Assembly: GCA_002418465.1 (NCBI GenBank)
Contig: DIEE01000095.1
Span: forward strand, 23,700 to 30,066
From: Pseudomonas sp. UBA5782
GTDB taxonomy: Bacteria > Pseudomonadota > Gammaproteobacteria > Pseudomonadales > Pseudomonadaceae
DNA length: 6,367 nt
Direction of reading: 5' to 3'
Shown: in pieces, positions 1-6,351 of the stretch
Position numbering within the stretch: position 1 is the stretch's first letter
Layout: each line of letters starts with the position of its first letter
The notes under the pieces: model-generated
Seen by the model: only the letters and a program-made list of their open reading frames with translations
Told to the model about the DNA's origin: nothing
The model's database searches: none
Made by a program: the position numbers and the translations under genes

Positions 1-289
1 AGTCGATACCGGCAGGCGAACAGATCACCGCCTGCGCCGGTGGCGAGATGTGAAAGGCGAAGAACACCGGCCGCACGCCGGGCGCCGGCGGCCAGTTGTC
101 GGTGTTCATGAAAAAGCCGTTCATGGGAACGCTGCAAGGCTCGGCCACCTGATTCAGCGCTTCGCGCGATACGTACCCATCCACCCGCGGCACCAGACGG
201 CTGACCGCCAGCGTCTGGATGTCGTCACCCAGGTTGACGAAACGCTCGAACACCGCGCCGGTGTACTCCAACAAGCGGATAGGCCTCAT
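1..289 (-). CDS. Polysaccharide pyruvyl transferase family protein, N-terminal 96 residues (gene runs off the left edge)
   Basis: This is the 5' end of a gene whose remainder lies beyond the left edge. I read it directly from the minus strand, starting at the ATG at 289-287. The visible 96 residues begin MRPIRLLEYTGA. They carry a GDDIQTLAVSRLVPRVDGYV block (residues 21-40), MNGFFMNTDNWPP (56-68) and FFAFHIS (76-82). The family hallmarks are a near N-terminal GDDIQ segment, a following VD..V.RE stretch and an MNG.FM...NWPP motif. Characterised members (CsaB/WcaK-like) move pyruvate from phosphoenolpyruvate to a sugar, forming a ketal that adds negative charge. The start is set by a good AGGAG six bases upstream, and the ATG overlaps the TGA of the preceding gene as ATGA, so coupling is likely. 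In this setting it probably pyruvylates an LPS or surface glycan sugar. The catalytic C-terminal half is not visible, so activity cannot be judged. Confidence 0.82.
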   Translation of the reverse strand, partial: MRPIRLLEYTGAVFERFVNLGDDIQTLAVSRLVPRVDGYVSREALNQVAEPCSVPMNGFFMNTDNWPPAPGVRPVFFAFHISPPAQAVICSPAGID

Positions 290-1443
290 CTGGTGCTCCT
301 GATCTTCTTCATCGCCCGCCGCCATTTGCCGCGCAGTTTCCTGCCGCGCATGATCAGCCTGTTGCGCCACGCCGGGCGCTCGAGCACATGCTGCCAGGCG
401 CGTGCCAGATCGCTGTCGGCCAGCCCTTTGGCAGCCAGCAGACGCATGTTCTCGCGGGCGAACTTGGCCAGCGAGTCGTCGTACATCACCAGCTCGCGGA
501 CGCGCTCCGGCGCCACCTGCCTCGGGAAGGTTGCACTGTGCCGAAGCACACCCAGCGCCTCCAGGGAGGTCATGGTGCGCAGGCATTTCTCGCAACGCCC
601 GCAGTTGTAGCTGCCCTCGACCCTCTCCCAGCAGACACGCAGGTGCGCCAGCGCCAGAGGGTCCACCGCCAGGGCCGCGACCTTGTCGATGCGCCCGGCC
701 TCGCAGCCATCGTGGATCACCTGCAGGCGCTCGTCGGAGAACAGCGGATCGGTCTGCGGGTGCGAGGCCCAGGGCATCAGGTCGGCCTCGGCGAACGAGG
801 ACGGGATATAGATCCGATCCACATAATCGGCGAGGTGACGCGCCGCGCTGCCCAGACCGTAGCCATGCCCCTGCAGCCCCCAGCGCCCGAAGTCCTTGAA
901 CAGACGGATGGCATTGGTCTCCATCTCGATGAACCGCACGCCGGTCGCCTGCGCGATCGCGCGCCCCATCTGACTTATCGCCCGACGCCGTGGCAGGTCG
1001 TCCAGCTCGACGTCGTAACCGTGCACGAAAATCAGGTCGGTGATTTCATCGCGGTGCTTGAGGAAGGTGTAGAAGGAGTCGACGCCGCCGGTAAAGAAGC
1101 TCCCGACGCGACCGGTCGCCAGCTTCGGCTGAGAAACCAGCTGCTGCGCGGCGATCGCTACCGGCCGGTAGCGCGGGAACCAACTGGCGAAGGTCTGCAT
1201 GAGCTGGCGCTGGTTGTCGAGAAACTGCGGCGAAAGCGTCGCCAGCAACTGCAAGTCGGTGCCACTGGCCATCGCCCCCAGCGCCGTCATGGCCAGCAAG
1301 GCTTCGCCATCGCCACACAGCGAAACGGCCGCAGTGGAAAAATAAACCGGATAGCGCCGCCCACCGAGTTCGACCAGATAGTCAACACGATTACCGCTCG
1401 AACTGCCTGGCGCCAGCACCGCTACGCGTTGAAGTTCTGTCAT
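286..1443 (-). CDS. PP-loop (adenine nucleotide alpha-hydrolase fold) ATPase with a QueC-like four-cysteine cluster
   Basis: The protein is 385 residues from the ATG at 1443. The frame stays open to 1566, but that would overrun the 3' end of the upstream glycosyltransferase by about 100 bases, so the ATG 17 bases after its stop is preferred; upstream of it is only a weak G-rich stretch, and a GTG two codons earlier is possible. Residues 1-110 form a domain I do not recognise. Residues 113-123 read VGSFFTGGVDS, the PP-loop signature SGGxDS with Thr in place of the first Ser, followed by a Rossmann-like IFVHGYD strand (138-144). Near the C-terminus Cys271, Cys281, Cys284 and Cys287 (C-x9-CGRC-x2-C) match the zinc site layout of QueC, which activates a carboxylate with ATP and adds ammonia. 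The basic C-terminus (residues 360-385) is Arg/Lys-rich. The neighbours are glycan enzymes, not queuosine genes, so a modification step on a glycan or its precursor is inferred. The substrate is unknown. True QueC is about 230 residues, so this is a distinct longer relative. Confidence 0.75.
   Translation of the reverse strand: MTELQRVAVLAPGSSSGNRVDYLVELGGRRYPVYFSTAAVSLCGDGEALLAMTALGAMASGTDLQLLATLSPQFLDNQRQLMQTFASWFPRYRPVAIAAQQLVSQPKLATGRVGSFFTGGVDSFYTFLKHRDEITDLIFVHGYDVELDDLPRRRAISQMGRAIAQATGVRFIEMETNAIRLFKDFGRWGLQGHGYGLGSAARHLADYVDRIYIPSSFAEADLMPWASHPQTDPLFSDERLQVIHDGCEAGRIDKVAALAVDPLALAHLRVCWERVEGSYNCGRCEKCLRTMTSLEALGVLRHSATFPRQVAPERVRELVMYDDSLAKFARENMRLLAAKGLADSDLARAWQHVLERPAWRNRLIMRGRKLRGKWRRAMKKIRSTR
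296..300 (-). promoter_or_regulatory. Ribosome binding site of the pyruvyl transferase gene
   Basis: The minus strand reads AGGAG, then six bases (CACCAG), then ATG. It is the clearest Shine-Dalgarno sequence in the window and lies inside the last codons of the PP-loop gene. It fixes the pyruvyl transferase start at 289 and suggests this gene can recruit ribosomes itself as well as through the ATGA overlap. Confidence 0.75.
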
Positions 1444-1460
1444 CTGCACCGCCCGTGCAC

Positions 1461-2408
1461 TCAATGTCGCACCCCTCGCCGGCCGAGAAGCAGACGCAAC
1501 CATTTGGAAAAATAGTCCCAGCGACAAGCCATCCGGGGGGCCAACCGCCAGGCTCGACCATAGCAAGCCAGCGCCTCGCTGCGCAGCCCAGCGAGGTAGC
1601 AGCTGCGGAAAAGCGAAAGCTGGCGCTGTGCGCGAAAGGCATGACGACGGTGCTGAAACTCGTCCGGCAGGCGCTCGAAGACTGCAGCCGCCACCCTGTC
1701 ACCGTGACTGGCATCCAGTTCGAGGTGATTGCGCAGCGAATCCGCATGCTTGTAGATCCACACCAGTGGCGCATCCAGCACCGAAACCACCGACGAGGAC
1801 AGCATGAAGGCGAAAACCGCCAGGTCTTCGCCCTGGCGCAGATCCTCGGGATAGGGACGCAGCATCAAGCGCGCGCGACTGAACACCGAGCTGCCATGAC
1901 AGATGCCGAAGCGCTTCTTCAGAAGGAAATCGTCGAGACGCAGCGAAACGGCCTGAGGAATCTGTCCGGGAGCGTGGTAACGGCTGCTGCCGTCCTCCGC
2001 GCAATCCAGATGCCCACCCAGCAACAGGTCGGTGTCGGGGCACGCCTGCAACTGCTGCAGGATCGCCGCGAGAGCCCCTGCGGCCATCACGTCGTCGGCA
2101 TCCAGGAACAACAGCCAGCGTCCGGAGGATGCCGCCAGCCCGGCATTGCGGGCCGCAGAAGGGCCACAGTTCTCCTGGCTCAGATAGGCGGCACGTTGCG
2201 GCCCGCAATCCCAGCCGCGCAGCAGCTCGAGGGTTCCGTCCTTCGATCCGTCGTCGACGACGATCAGCTCGCAGGCGTCGGTGAGTTGGACGAGGACCGA
2301 ATCGATACAGCGCGGCAGTACCGTGGCGTAGTTGTAGCTGGGAATCACCACGCTCAATAGCAATTGGTCCGATGCATGCTGCTGCCAGCTCGCATCGACC
2401 TGCTGCAT
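1461..2408 (-). CDS. Family 2 (GT-A) glycosyltransferase
   Basis: The protein is 315 residues and transfers a sugar from a nucleotide-sugar donor, most likely at the cytoplasmic face during LPS core or surface glycan assembly. The GT-A fold signature is complete: LLSVVIPSYNYA (residues 17-28), VVDDGS for nucleotide binding (50-55), CGPSAARNAG (81-90), the metal-binding DADD (103-106) and an acceptor-side GEDL (193-196, with the usual Glu-Asp pair). There is no signal peptide and no clear membrane segment. The C-terminal 70 residues are rich in Arg and aromatics, with LYLAG-type helices typical of peripheral GT2 enzymes. The ATG overlaps the kinase-fusion stop by one base (TGATG), and there is no strong Shine-Dalgarno, so translation probably depends on coupling. 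Two hand-counted 60-base blocks here gave about 60-62% GC, against 70-72% in blocks of the right half of the window. Donor and acceptor cannot be told from sequence. Confidence 0.9.
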   Translation of the reverse strand: MQQVDASWQQHASDQLLLSVVIPSYNYATVLPRCIDSVLVQLTDACELIVVDDGSKDGTLELLRGWDCGPQRAAYLSQENCGPSAARNAGLAASSGRWLLFLDADDVMAAGALAAILQQLQACPDTDLLLGGHLDCAEDGSSRYHAPGQIPQAVSLRLDDFLLKKRFGICHGSSVFSRARLMLRPYPEDLRQGEDLAVFAFMLSSSVVSVLDAPLVWIYKHADSLRNHLELDASHGDRVAAAVFERLPDEFQHRRHAFRAQRQLSLFRSCYLAGLRSEALACYGRAWRLAPRMACRWDYFSKWLRLLLGRRGVRH

Positions 2409-4321
2409 CAGCCGCGCTCAACAGACGTATGCAGCGACTCGGCGCAGGGCAAATGCTCATCCAGCCACTGGGCAAACGGGCTGGTTGACGGCCAGTTGCG
2501 GATGAAACGAGCCCGGTCCACCGCCCAGGCACGCAGCCATCCGGCACCCGGCGGATGCACACGCAACGCATCGAGATCGATGAGCAACAGGCGCCCGCCG
2601 TCCCAGAGCAGGTTGGTGGCCTTGAGATCGCCATGGCTGATGCGCTCGCGCAGCAGGTCGACGAACAGGCTGCGAAGGGCCGCCGCCTCCTCCTGGGATG
2701 GCAGGCGATCGCCCGCGTGGCCGAACAACGCGAACAGGTCGTTGGCCTCGCAGAATTCGTTGATCAGCCAGCCACCGTGGCGCAAGCCGAGAAAACGTCG
2801 CTCGATGCAGGCCAGCGGCCGCGGCGTGGCGATGCCGAGGAAATCCAGGCGGTTGCCTTCCACCCAGCTGTGCCAGGCGCGGCTGGGCCGCAAGCAGCGC
2901 CTCAGCCAGTGGCCGAGGCTCTTGATGTTGTAACGCTTCACCAGCAGCGTGCGGCTGGCCACCTCGACTTTCCCGACCGTGGCGCTGCCACCGTCCTTCA
3001 GCAGCAGCCCCGCGCGGATGAACGCGTCCGGATCGGCCAGCAGCGGCGCCAACGCAGCCGCTTCATCGCGGCGTACGGCACAGAGGCCCCGCGGATCGGG
3101 ACGCACGCTGAACAGACTGCAATCGCGCCCGACCTTCTGCAGGTAGTCGCGCAGGCGCCAGCGGCGAACCCGGGCAACATCCTTGAGCAGCGCCTCCAGC
3201 GGCAGGGCATGCTCGCCGTTGGCCAGCAGGTAGTGCACCAGCAGCTCTTCGAAAAACGGCTCCAGGCGCGCCGGCAACTGGGCGAAGAACACCCCGAGGT
3301 TTTCCAGCACCCTCGCGCGGGAAAGCGGCTGGCCAGGGGTTTGCGCCTCCACGCCTCCGCCGTCGATCAGGTACAGCCGGCTGTCGTGGCGCAGCAGATT
3401 GTCCAGGTGCAGGTCGCTCTGCCACAGGCCCTGCGCATGCAGGCGGCCGATGGCGGCGAGGGCTTCGCCCAGCACGGTCTGCTGGGAGTCCGACAGCGGC
3501 GGTTCGTGCTCCACCGCGCGCCAGGCATCCCACAGGCTCTGCGCACCCTCGAGAAACTCGAACAGCAGCCAGCCACCCTGATCGGCATCGAAGCCTTCGC
3601 CGAGCAGCGCCGGCGTATCCAGGCCCGGCACCTGCAGCGCCTGCTGCAGCTGCTGGTGGGCGGCCTCGATGTTGCCCTGGCGCAGCGCCAGCTGCACCAC
3701 CAGGCCGTGCAGGCTGGTCATCTTCGGGTTGATGTCGAGCACGCGGCGGAAGGCCTGCTCGGCAAAGGCCAGCATGTCCTTGGCCTGGTAGGCCGAACCC
3801 AGGGCGTACAGCACGCGCGGATCGTTGGGCATCTGCCGGGCGGCTTCGGACAGCAGCTGCAGCGCGCGGTCGGCGTCATCGCGGTACAGGGCCACCATGC
3901 CCTGCAGCGCCAGCACTTCCGGATGCTCCGGCTGCAGCTTGGCAGCCAGCGTGGCCTGGCGTGCGGCGGTGTCGATGTCGTTGCGGCCGATCGCCAGATG
4001 GGCCTGCATCAGGTACGCCTCGAAGGCGTTGGGATTGAGGTCGGTGGTGCGCAGCAGTGCTTCGTCGGCGCCCTCGAACTGGTGCAGGGCCAGCAGCAGG
4101 CCGGCCTGCTGCAGGTGCAGCTGTGCGTCGTCCGGGGCCAGCAGCAGCGCCTGCTGCAGGGGCGCCTGCGCAGCTTCGGGCTGGCCCTGCTGCTGCAGCG
4201 CAAGCGCCAGCCAGCGGTGGGCCTGGGCCTGGCCGGGTTCATCGTGCACCCACGCCTGTGCCAGCTGCACGGCCTGTGCGGTGTCGTTCTGGCGCAGGGC
4301 CTGGAGAATCTGGTCTTGCAT
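2408..4321 (-). CDS. TPR protein fused to tandem WaaP/Kdo-kinase-like domains (first kinase lacks its N-lobe)
   Basis: The protein is 637 residues from the ATG at 4321; the frame also allows a TTG at 4342, seven codons earlier. Residues 1-29 are a shortened TPR, and 30-233 are six TPRs in exact 34-residue register, each closing on a proline near its end (63, 97, 131, 165, 199, 232). From about residue 231 the protein becomes kinase-like: GGWLLFEFLEGA (249-260), catalytic-loop SDLHLDN with Asp303 and Asn308, and LYLIDGGG with metal Asp320. There is no room for a beta3 lysine or alphaC helix before this, so domain 1 is only a C-lobe. Domain 2 (about 430-615) is complete: LLKDGGSATV glycine-rich region (440-449), Lys462 in LLVKRY, Glu488, HGDLKATN with Asp565 and Asn570, and LLLIDLD with Asp582. 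The family (lipopolysaccharide kinase, Kdo/WaaP type) phosphorylates core heptose or Kdo. The tandem arrangement resembles, from memory, PA5006-type proteins of Pseudomonas core clusters. Codon use shifts at the junction. Confidence 0.85.
   Translation of the reverse strand: MQDQILQALRQNDTAQAVQLAQAWVHDEPGQAQAHRWLALALQQQGQPEAAQAPLQQALLLAPDDAQLHLQQAGLLLALHQFEGADEALLRTTDLNPNAFEAYLMQAHLAIGRNDIDTAARQATLAAKLQPEHPEVLALQGMVALYRDDADRALQLLSEAARQMPNDPRVLYALGSAYQAKDMLAFAEQAFRRVLDINPKMTSLHGLVVQLALRQGNIEAAHQQLQQALQVPGLDTPALLGEGFDADQGGWLLFEFLEGAQSLWDAWRAVEHEPPLSDSQQTVLGEALAAIGRLHAQGLWQSDLHLDNLLRHDSRLYLIDGGGVEAQTPGQPLSRARVLENLGVFFAQLPARLEPFFEELLVHYLLANGEHALPLEALLKDVARVRRWRLRDYLQKVGRDCSLFSVRPDPRGLCAVRRDEAAALAPLLADPDAFIRAGLLLKDGGSATVGKVEVASRTLLVKRYNIKSLGHWLRRCLRPSRAWHSWVEGNRLDFLGIATPRPLACIERRFLGLRHGGWLINEFCEANDLFALFGHAGDRLPSQEEAAALRSLFVDLLRERISHGDLKATNLLWDGGRLLLIDLDALRVHPPGAGWLRAWAVDRARFIRNWPSTSPFAQWLDEHLPCAESLHTSVERG
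3615..3645 (-). other. Junction between the TPR part and the kinase part of the fusion gene
   Basis: The last full TPR ends near codon 232 of the 637-codon gene and kinase sequence starts immediately after, around position 3630. Upstream, in the TPR coding stretch, 11 of 12 arginines are CGC (the other is CGG) and no leucine uses TTG. Downstream, in the kinase stretch, TTG occurs at least seven times and CGT, CGA and AGG arginine codons appear. The reading frame is preserved across the join. The exact breakpoint cannot be set to the base without relatives to align. Confidence 0.6.
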
Positions 4322-4343
4322 GGCAGTCCGGTTCAATGGCAAA

Positions 4344-4386
4344 CCCGCATTGTAGCGGGCTGCGCGCCGGCGCCGGTTCAGCCCGC
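4344..4386 (-). repeat. Overlapping inverted repeats between yheT and the TPR-kinase gene
   Basis: On the minus strand an 8-base arm GCGGGCTG (4386-4379, spanning the yheT stop) is perfectly complementary to CAGCCCGC (4362-4355), with a 16-base loop containing the palindrome CCGGCGCCGG. The second arm's CCCGC is also complementary to GCGGG at 4348-4344, with TACAAT as the six-base loop. The two hairpins cannot form together. The second is followed by only three Ts, so it is a poor intrinsic terminator. The first is followed by no T-run. This could be a weak transcript end or a regulatory fold, or GC-rich chance. Confidence 0.4.
4349..4354 (-). promoter_or_regulatory. Candidate -10 box for the TPR-kinase gene
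   Basis: The minus strand reads GCTACAATGCGGG. TACAAT matches the sigma-70 -10 consensus at five of six positions, and the predicted start is near 4342, about 20 bases before the ATG at 4321. No convincing -35 hexamer is present at 16-19 bases, so this is a weak or activator-dependent candidate. If real, the TPR-kinase gene and the genes after it can be transcribed separately from the yheT pair. It would also place the alternative TTG start at the very 5' end of the transcript, which favours the ATG. Confidence 0.4.
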
Positions 4387-5412
4387 CAGCACGCGCTGCA
4401 GGCGCTGGGCCACCCAGCGTTCGGAGAAGCCGTCGCCGCGCCAGTTTTCCAGGAACCCGCAGTGGCCGCCCCAGCAGGCGGTTTCCAGCCGCGCGTGCTG
4501 CGGCAGCTGCCAGTCGCGGAAGGTGGCGTAGGGAATGACCGGGTCATCCTGGGCCATCAGGATGTCGGCCGGCACCTGCAGGGTGGACAGGCGGTCGCCG
4601 GCGATCGAGTAGCCATCGAAGTAGGCCTGCAGCGAACCGAAATCGGTATGGCGCTCGACCAGCCAGGTGGTGAGCGCGCGGATGTCCAGCTTCAGCACGC
4701 GGTCGTCGCAGTCGCTCAGTTCCGGGAACAGGTCGCGCTTGCGGCGCAGCGAGCCGGCCCACTTGCGGCGGAAGTACCAGTCGTACATCGCCGGGCCGCT
4801 CTGGATGCTGTCCATGGTCAGCGCCGGATCCAGCACCGGGCACACCGAGGCCACCCGCTGCAGCGGCACGCCGGCCGCAGGGGCACGCAGGGCCAGGCGC
4901 AGCACGAAGTTGCCGCCCAGCGAGTAACCGGCAGCCACCAGCGGCAGGTCCGGCCAGCGCCGCGCGATGTCACCGGCCGCCTGCACCACTTCGTCGATGC
5001 GGTTGGAGTGGAAGATGCCGGGATTGAGGTGATGGGTGTTGCCGTGGTCGCGGAAGTTCAGCCGCACCACGTCGAAACCCTGGTCGATCATGCGCGCGGC
5101 CGCCATGCGCATGTAGCTGGATTCGGCGCTGCCTTCCCAGCCATGCAGCAGCAGGGCCATGCCCTTCGGCTCGCGGCCTTCGACGTAACTGTGCCAGCCC
5201 TGCAGGCGCACGCCGTCGCCACCGTCGAGTATCAGTTCTTCGCTGACCGCGCCGGTGGCGGCCAGCAGCAGCAGGCCGCGCTGCAGGCGCATGCGGCTGG
5301 AGCTGAGCATGGATTGCAGGTGTGGATTGCGCAGCCAGCGCGGCGGCTGGTAGTCAGCCGCATGCAGCGTCGGCGTGCCGGCGTCCAGCAGAGGTGGCGG
5401 GATCAGTGCCAC
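4378..5412 (-). CDS. yheT: YheT-family alpha/beta hydrolase (COG0429 type)
   Basis: The protein is 344 residues, the usual length for this family, which is annotated as predicted hydrolases/esterases of unsettled substrate. The start is a GTG at 5412, seven bases after the stop of the acyltransferase gene. A later Met (residue 35) would remove the family's N-terminal WLRNPHLQS motif (26-34), so the GTG is kept. No strong Shine-Dalgarno is seen, which suggests coupling with the gene before it. Alpha/beta hydrolase features in order: LLLHGWEGS oxyanion region (87-95), FRDHGN (120-125), nucleophile elbow AGYSLGGN with Ser164, QDDPVIP with the acid Asp (289 or 290), and GGHCGF with His317. The triad is therefore intact. 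There is no signal peptide, and a cytoplasmic location is likely. Its pairing with an acyltransferase suggests a lipid-related role, but this is inference only. Base composition and codon use match the right block. Confidence 0.9.
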   Translation of the reverse strand: MALIPPPLLDAGTPTLHAADYQPPRWLRNPHLQSMLSSSRMRLQRGLLLLAATGAVSEELILDGGDGVRLQGWHSYVEGREPKGMALLLHGWEGSAESSYMRMAAARMIDQGFDVVRLNFRDHGNTHHLNPGIFHSNRIDEVVQAAGDIARRWPDLPLVAAGYSLGGNFVLRLALRAPAAGVPLQRVASVCPVLDPALTMDSIQSGPAMYDWYFRRKWAGSLRRKRDLFPELSDCDDRVLKLDIRALTTWLVERHTDFGSLQAYFDGYSIAGDRLSTLQVPADILMAQDDPVIPYATFRDWQLPQHARLETACWGGHCGFLENWRGDGFSERWVAQRLQRVLAG

Positions 5413-5419
5413 CGCACGC

Positions 5420-6211
5420 TCACTGCCCGCTCATCGCCGCCACGATGCGGGCGCGCGAGGTTTCCGCGATGCGTCGACGGCCTTCCAGGTCCTGTGCACC
5501 GATCGGTGCCAGGAAGTGCACTTCCGCACGTCGCGCCGGCTCACCGAGCAGGCGCAGGAAATTGGCGAAGAAACTCTCGCCCGGGCCGAAGGCCACGATG
5601 GTCTGCGCGTCGCCACGGGCGCCGTAGACCAGGGCCACCGGCTGCACCGGCACACCGGTTTCAACCGCGGCCTGGAAGATGCGCGCATGGAACGGGCCCA
5701 CTTCGTGGCCACCCCGGGTACGCCCTTCCGGGAACACGCCCACCGCCTTGCCATCGCGCAGGCGGTCGGCCATCACCTGCATGACCCCACCGAGCGATTC
5801 GGTGTTGCCACGCTGGTGGAAGATGGTCTGCCCGCGCGCGGCCAGCCAGCCCACTACCGGCCAGCTGGCGATCTCGCGCTTGGCGACGAACCCCATCATG
5901 CGCTGGCTGTGCAGGATGGAGATATCCACCCAGCTGACGTGGTTGGCGACGAACAGCACCGCGCCCGGCAGCGCCGAACCGATCTGCACCAGGCGGAAGC
6001 CGAAGATCCACATCAGGCCGCCCTGCCACCAGTTGACGACCTTGGCGCCGAAGGTGGCATCGCCCACGCGCAGTTCGCCCCACGGCGGAAGCATGCCGAT
6101 GAGGATCAACGGCAGGAACACGAGGATGTGGACCAACAGCAGCGGTACGCGGTACAGGTAACGGCACACACGCGCCACGCCGCCACGGGGGGCCGGAGTG
6201 GGGGAAGTCAT
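5420..6211 (-). CDS. Membrane-anchored lysophospholipid acyltransferase (PlsC/AGPAT family)
   Basis: The protein is 263 residues from the ATG at 6211. Longer starts (ATG 6283, GTG 6295) are open, but they would put the best promoter candidate inside the gene and add an Ala/Arg-rich tail without family character. A hydrophobic helix at about 22-41 anchors it in the inner membrane. The four AGPAT blocks are present: NHVSWVD with the catalytic H-x4-D pair (His91, Asp96), FHQRGN with Arg134 (128-136 region), the FPEGRTR substrate-binding block (160-166), and the PVQPVAL block (188-194). Members transfer an acyl chain to lysophosphatidic acid or a related lyso-lipid such as lyso-ornithine lipid. 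The sequence does not say which, so no symbol is given. It is the first gene of a likely two-gene unit with yheT, seven bases apart. Confidence 0.9.
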   Translation of the reverse strand: MTSPTPAPRGGVARVCRYLYRVPLLLVHILVFLPLILIGMLPPWGELRVGDATFGAKVVNWWQGGLMWIFGFRLVQIGSALPGAVLFVANHVSWVDISILHSQRMMGFVAKREIASWPVVGWLAARGQTIFHQRGNTESLGGVMQVMADRLRDGKAVGVFPEGRTRGGHEVGPFHARIFQAAVETGVPVQPVALVYGARGDAQTIVAFGPGESFFANFLRLLGEPARRAEVHFLAPIGAQDLEGRRRIAETSRARIVAAMSGQ

Positions 6212-6217
6212 CCGCGC

Positions 6218-6247
6218 ACGATACCGGAGGGCCGCAGCCGCTGCCAG
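6218..6247 (-). promoter_or_regulatory. Candidate leaderless promoter of the acyltransferase-yheT unit
   Basis: On the minus strand CTGGCA (6247-6242, four of six to TTGACA) is followed after 18 bases by TATCGT (6223-6218, four of six to TATAAT). Seven bases beyond the -10 lies the A of the ATG at 6211, so transcription would start on the start codon. No Shine-Dalgarno is present before this ATG, as expected for a leaderless message. Both hexamers are imperfect, so confidence is moderate. Confidence 0.45.
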
Positions 6248-6351
6248 CCGATTCTGGCCATAAGTCCTATTGACCGCGGCCATGGGCGGGAACACGGTGT
6301 CCTGTTGGCGGGGCTGTTGGGGGCGATGGGCCGCGCTTGCGTTGGCATTTT

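Noticed and set aside
286..1443. Queuosine biosynthesis gene queC, or a Qat-type phage defence component
   Set aside because: The P-loop and cysteine cluster are QueC-like, but length, N-terminal domain and neighbours differ; no queD/queE, tRNA or qatA/B/D-like genes are visible.
388..1515. Long plus-strand open frame opposite the PP-loop gene (about 375 codons)
   Set aside because: It mirrors the minus-strand gene, has no recognisable domain, and is rich in His, Gln and Arg as expected for an antisense reading of GC-rich coding DNA. The minus strand has clear motifs.
1444..1566. N-terminal extension of the PP-loop protein to 426 residues
   Set aside because: It would overlap the 3' end of the glycosyltransferase gene by about 100 bases. 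An ATG sits 17 bases after that gene's stop and gives a sensible start.
4322..4342. TTG start for the TPR-kinase gene
   Set aside because: The ATG seven codons downstream begins directly at the first TPR helix, and the candidate -10 box would put the transcript start at about the TTG itself.
4344..4359. Intrinsic terminator of yheT
   Set aside because: The stem is only 5 clear base pairs and is followed by just three Ts; it is listed as an inverted repeat instead.
2555..4531. Plus-strand open frame of about 658 codons opposite the TPR-kinase gene
   Set aside because: It is Gln/Val/Ala-rich antisense of the TPR repeats (CTG-CAG codons read backwards). The minus strand shows TPR register and kinase catalytic motifs, so this is a shadow.
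4057..5784. Plus-strand open frame of about 575 codons opposite yheT and the acyltransferase
   Set aside because: It crosses two well-supported minus-strand genes, is low-complexity Arg/Ala/Gly/Pro at its start and has no domain I recognise.
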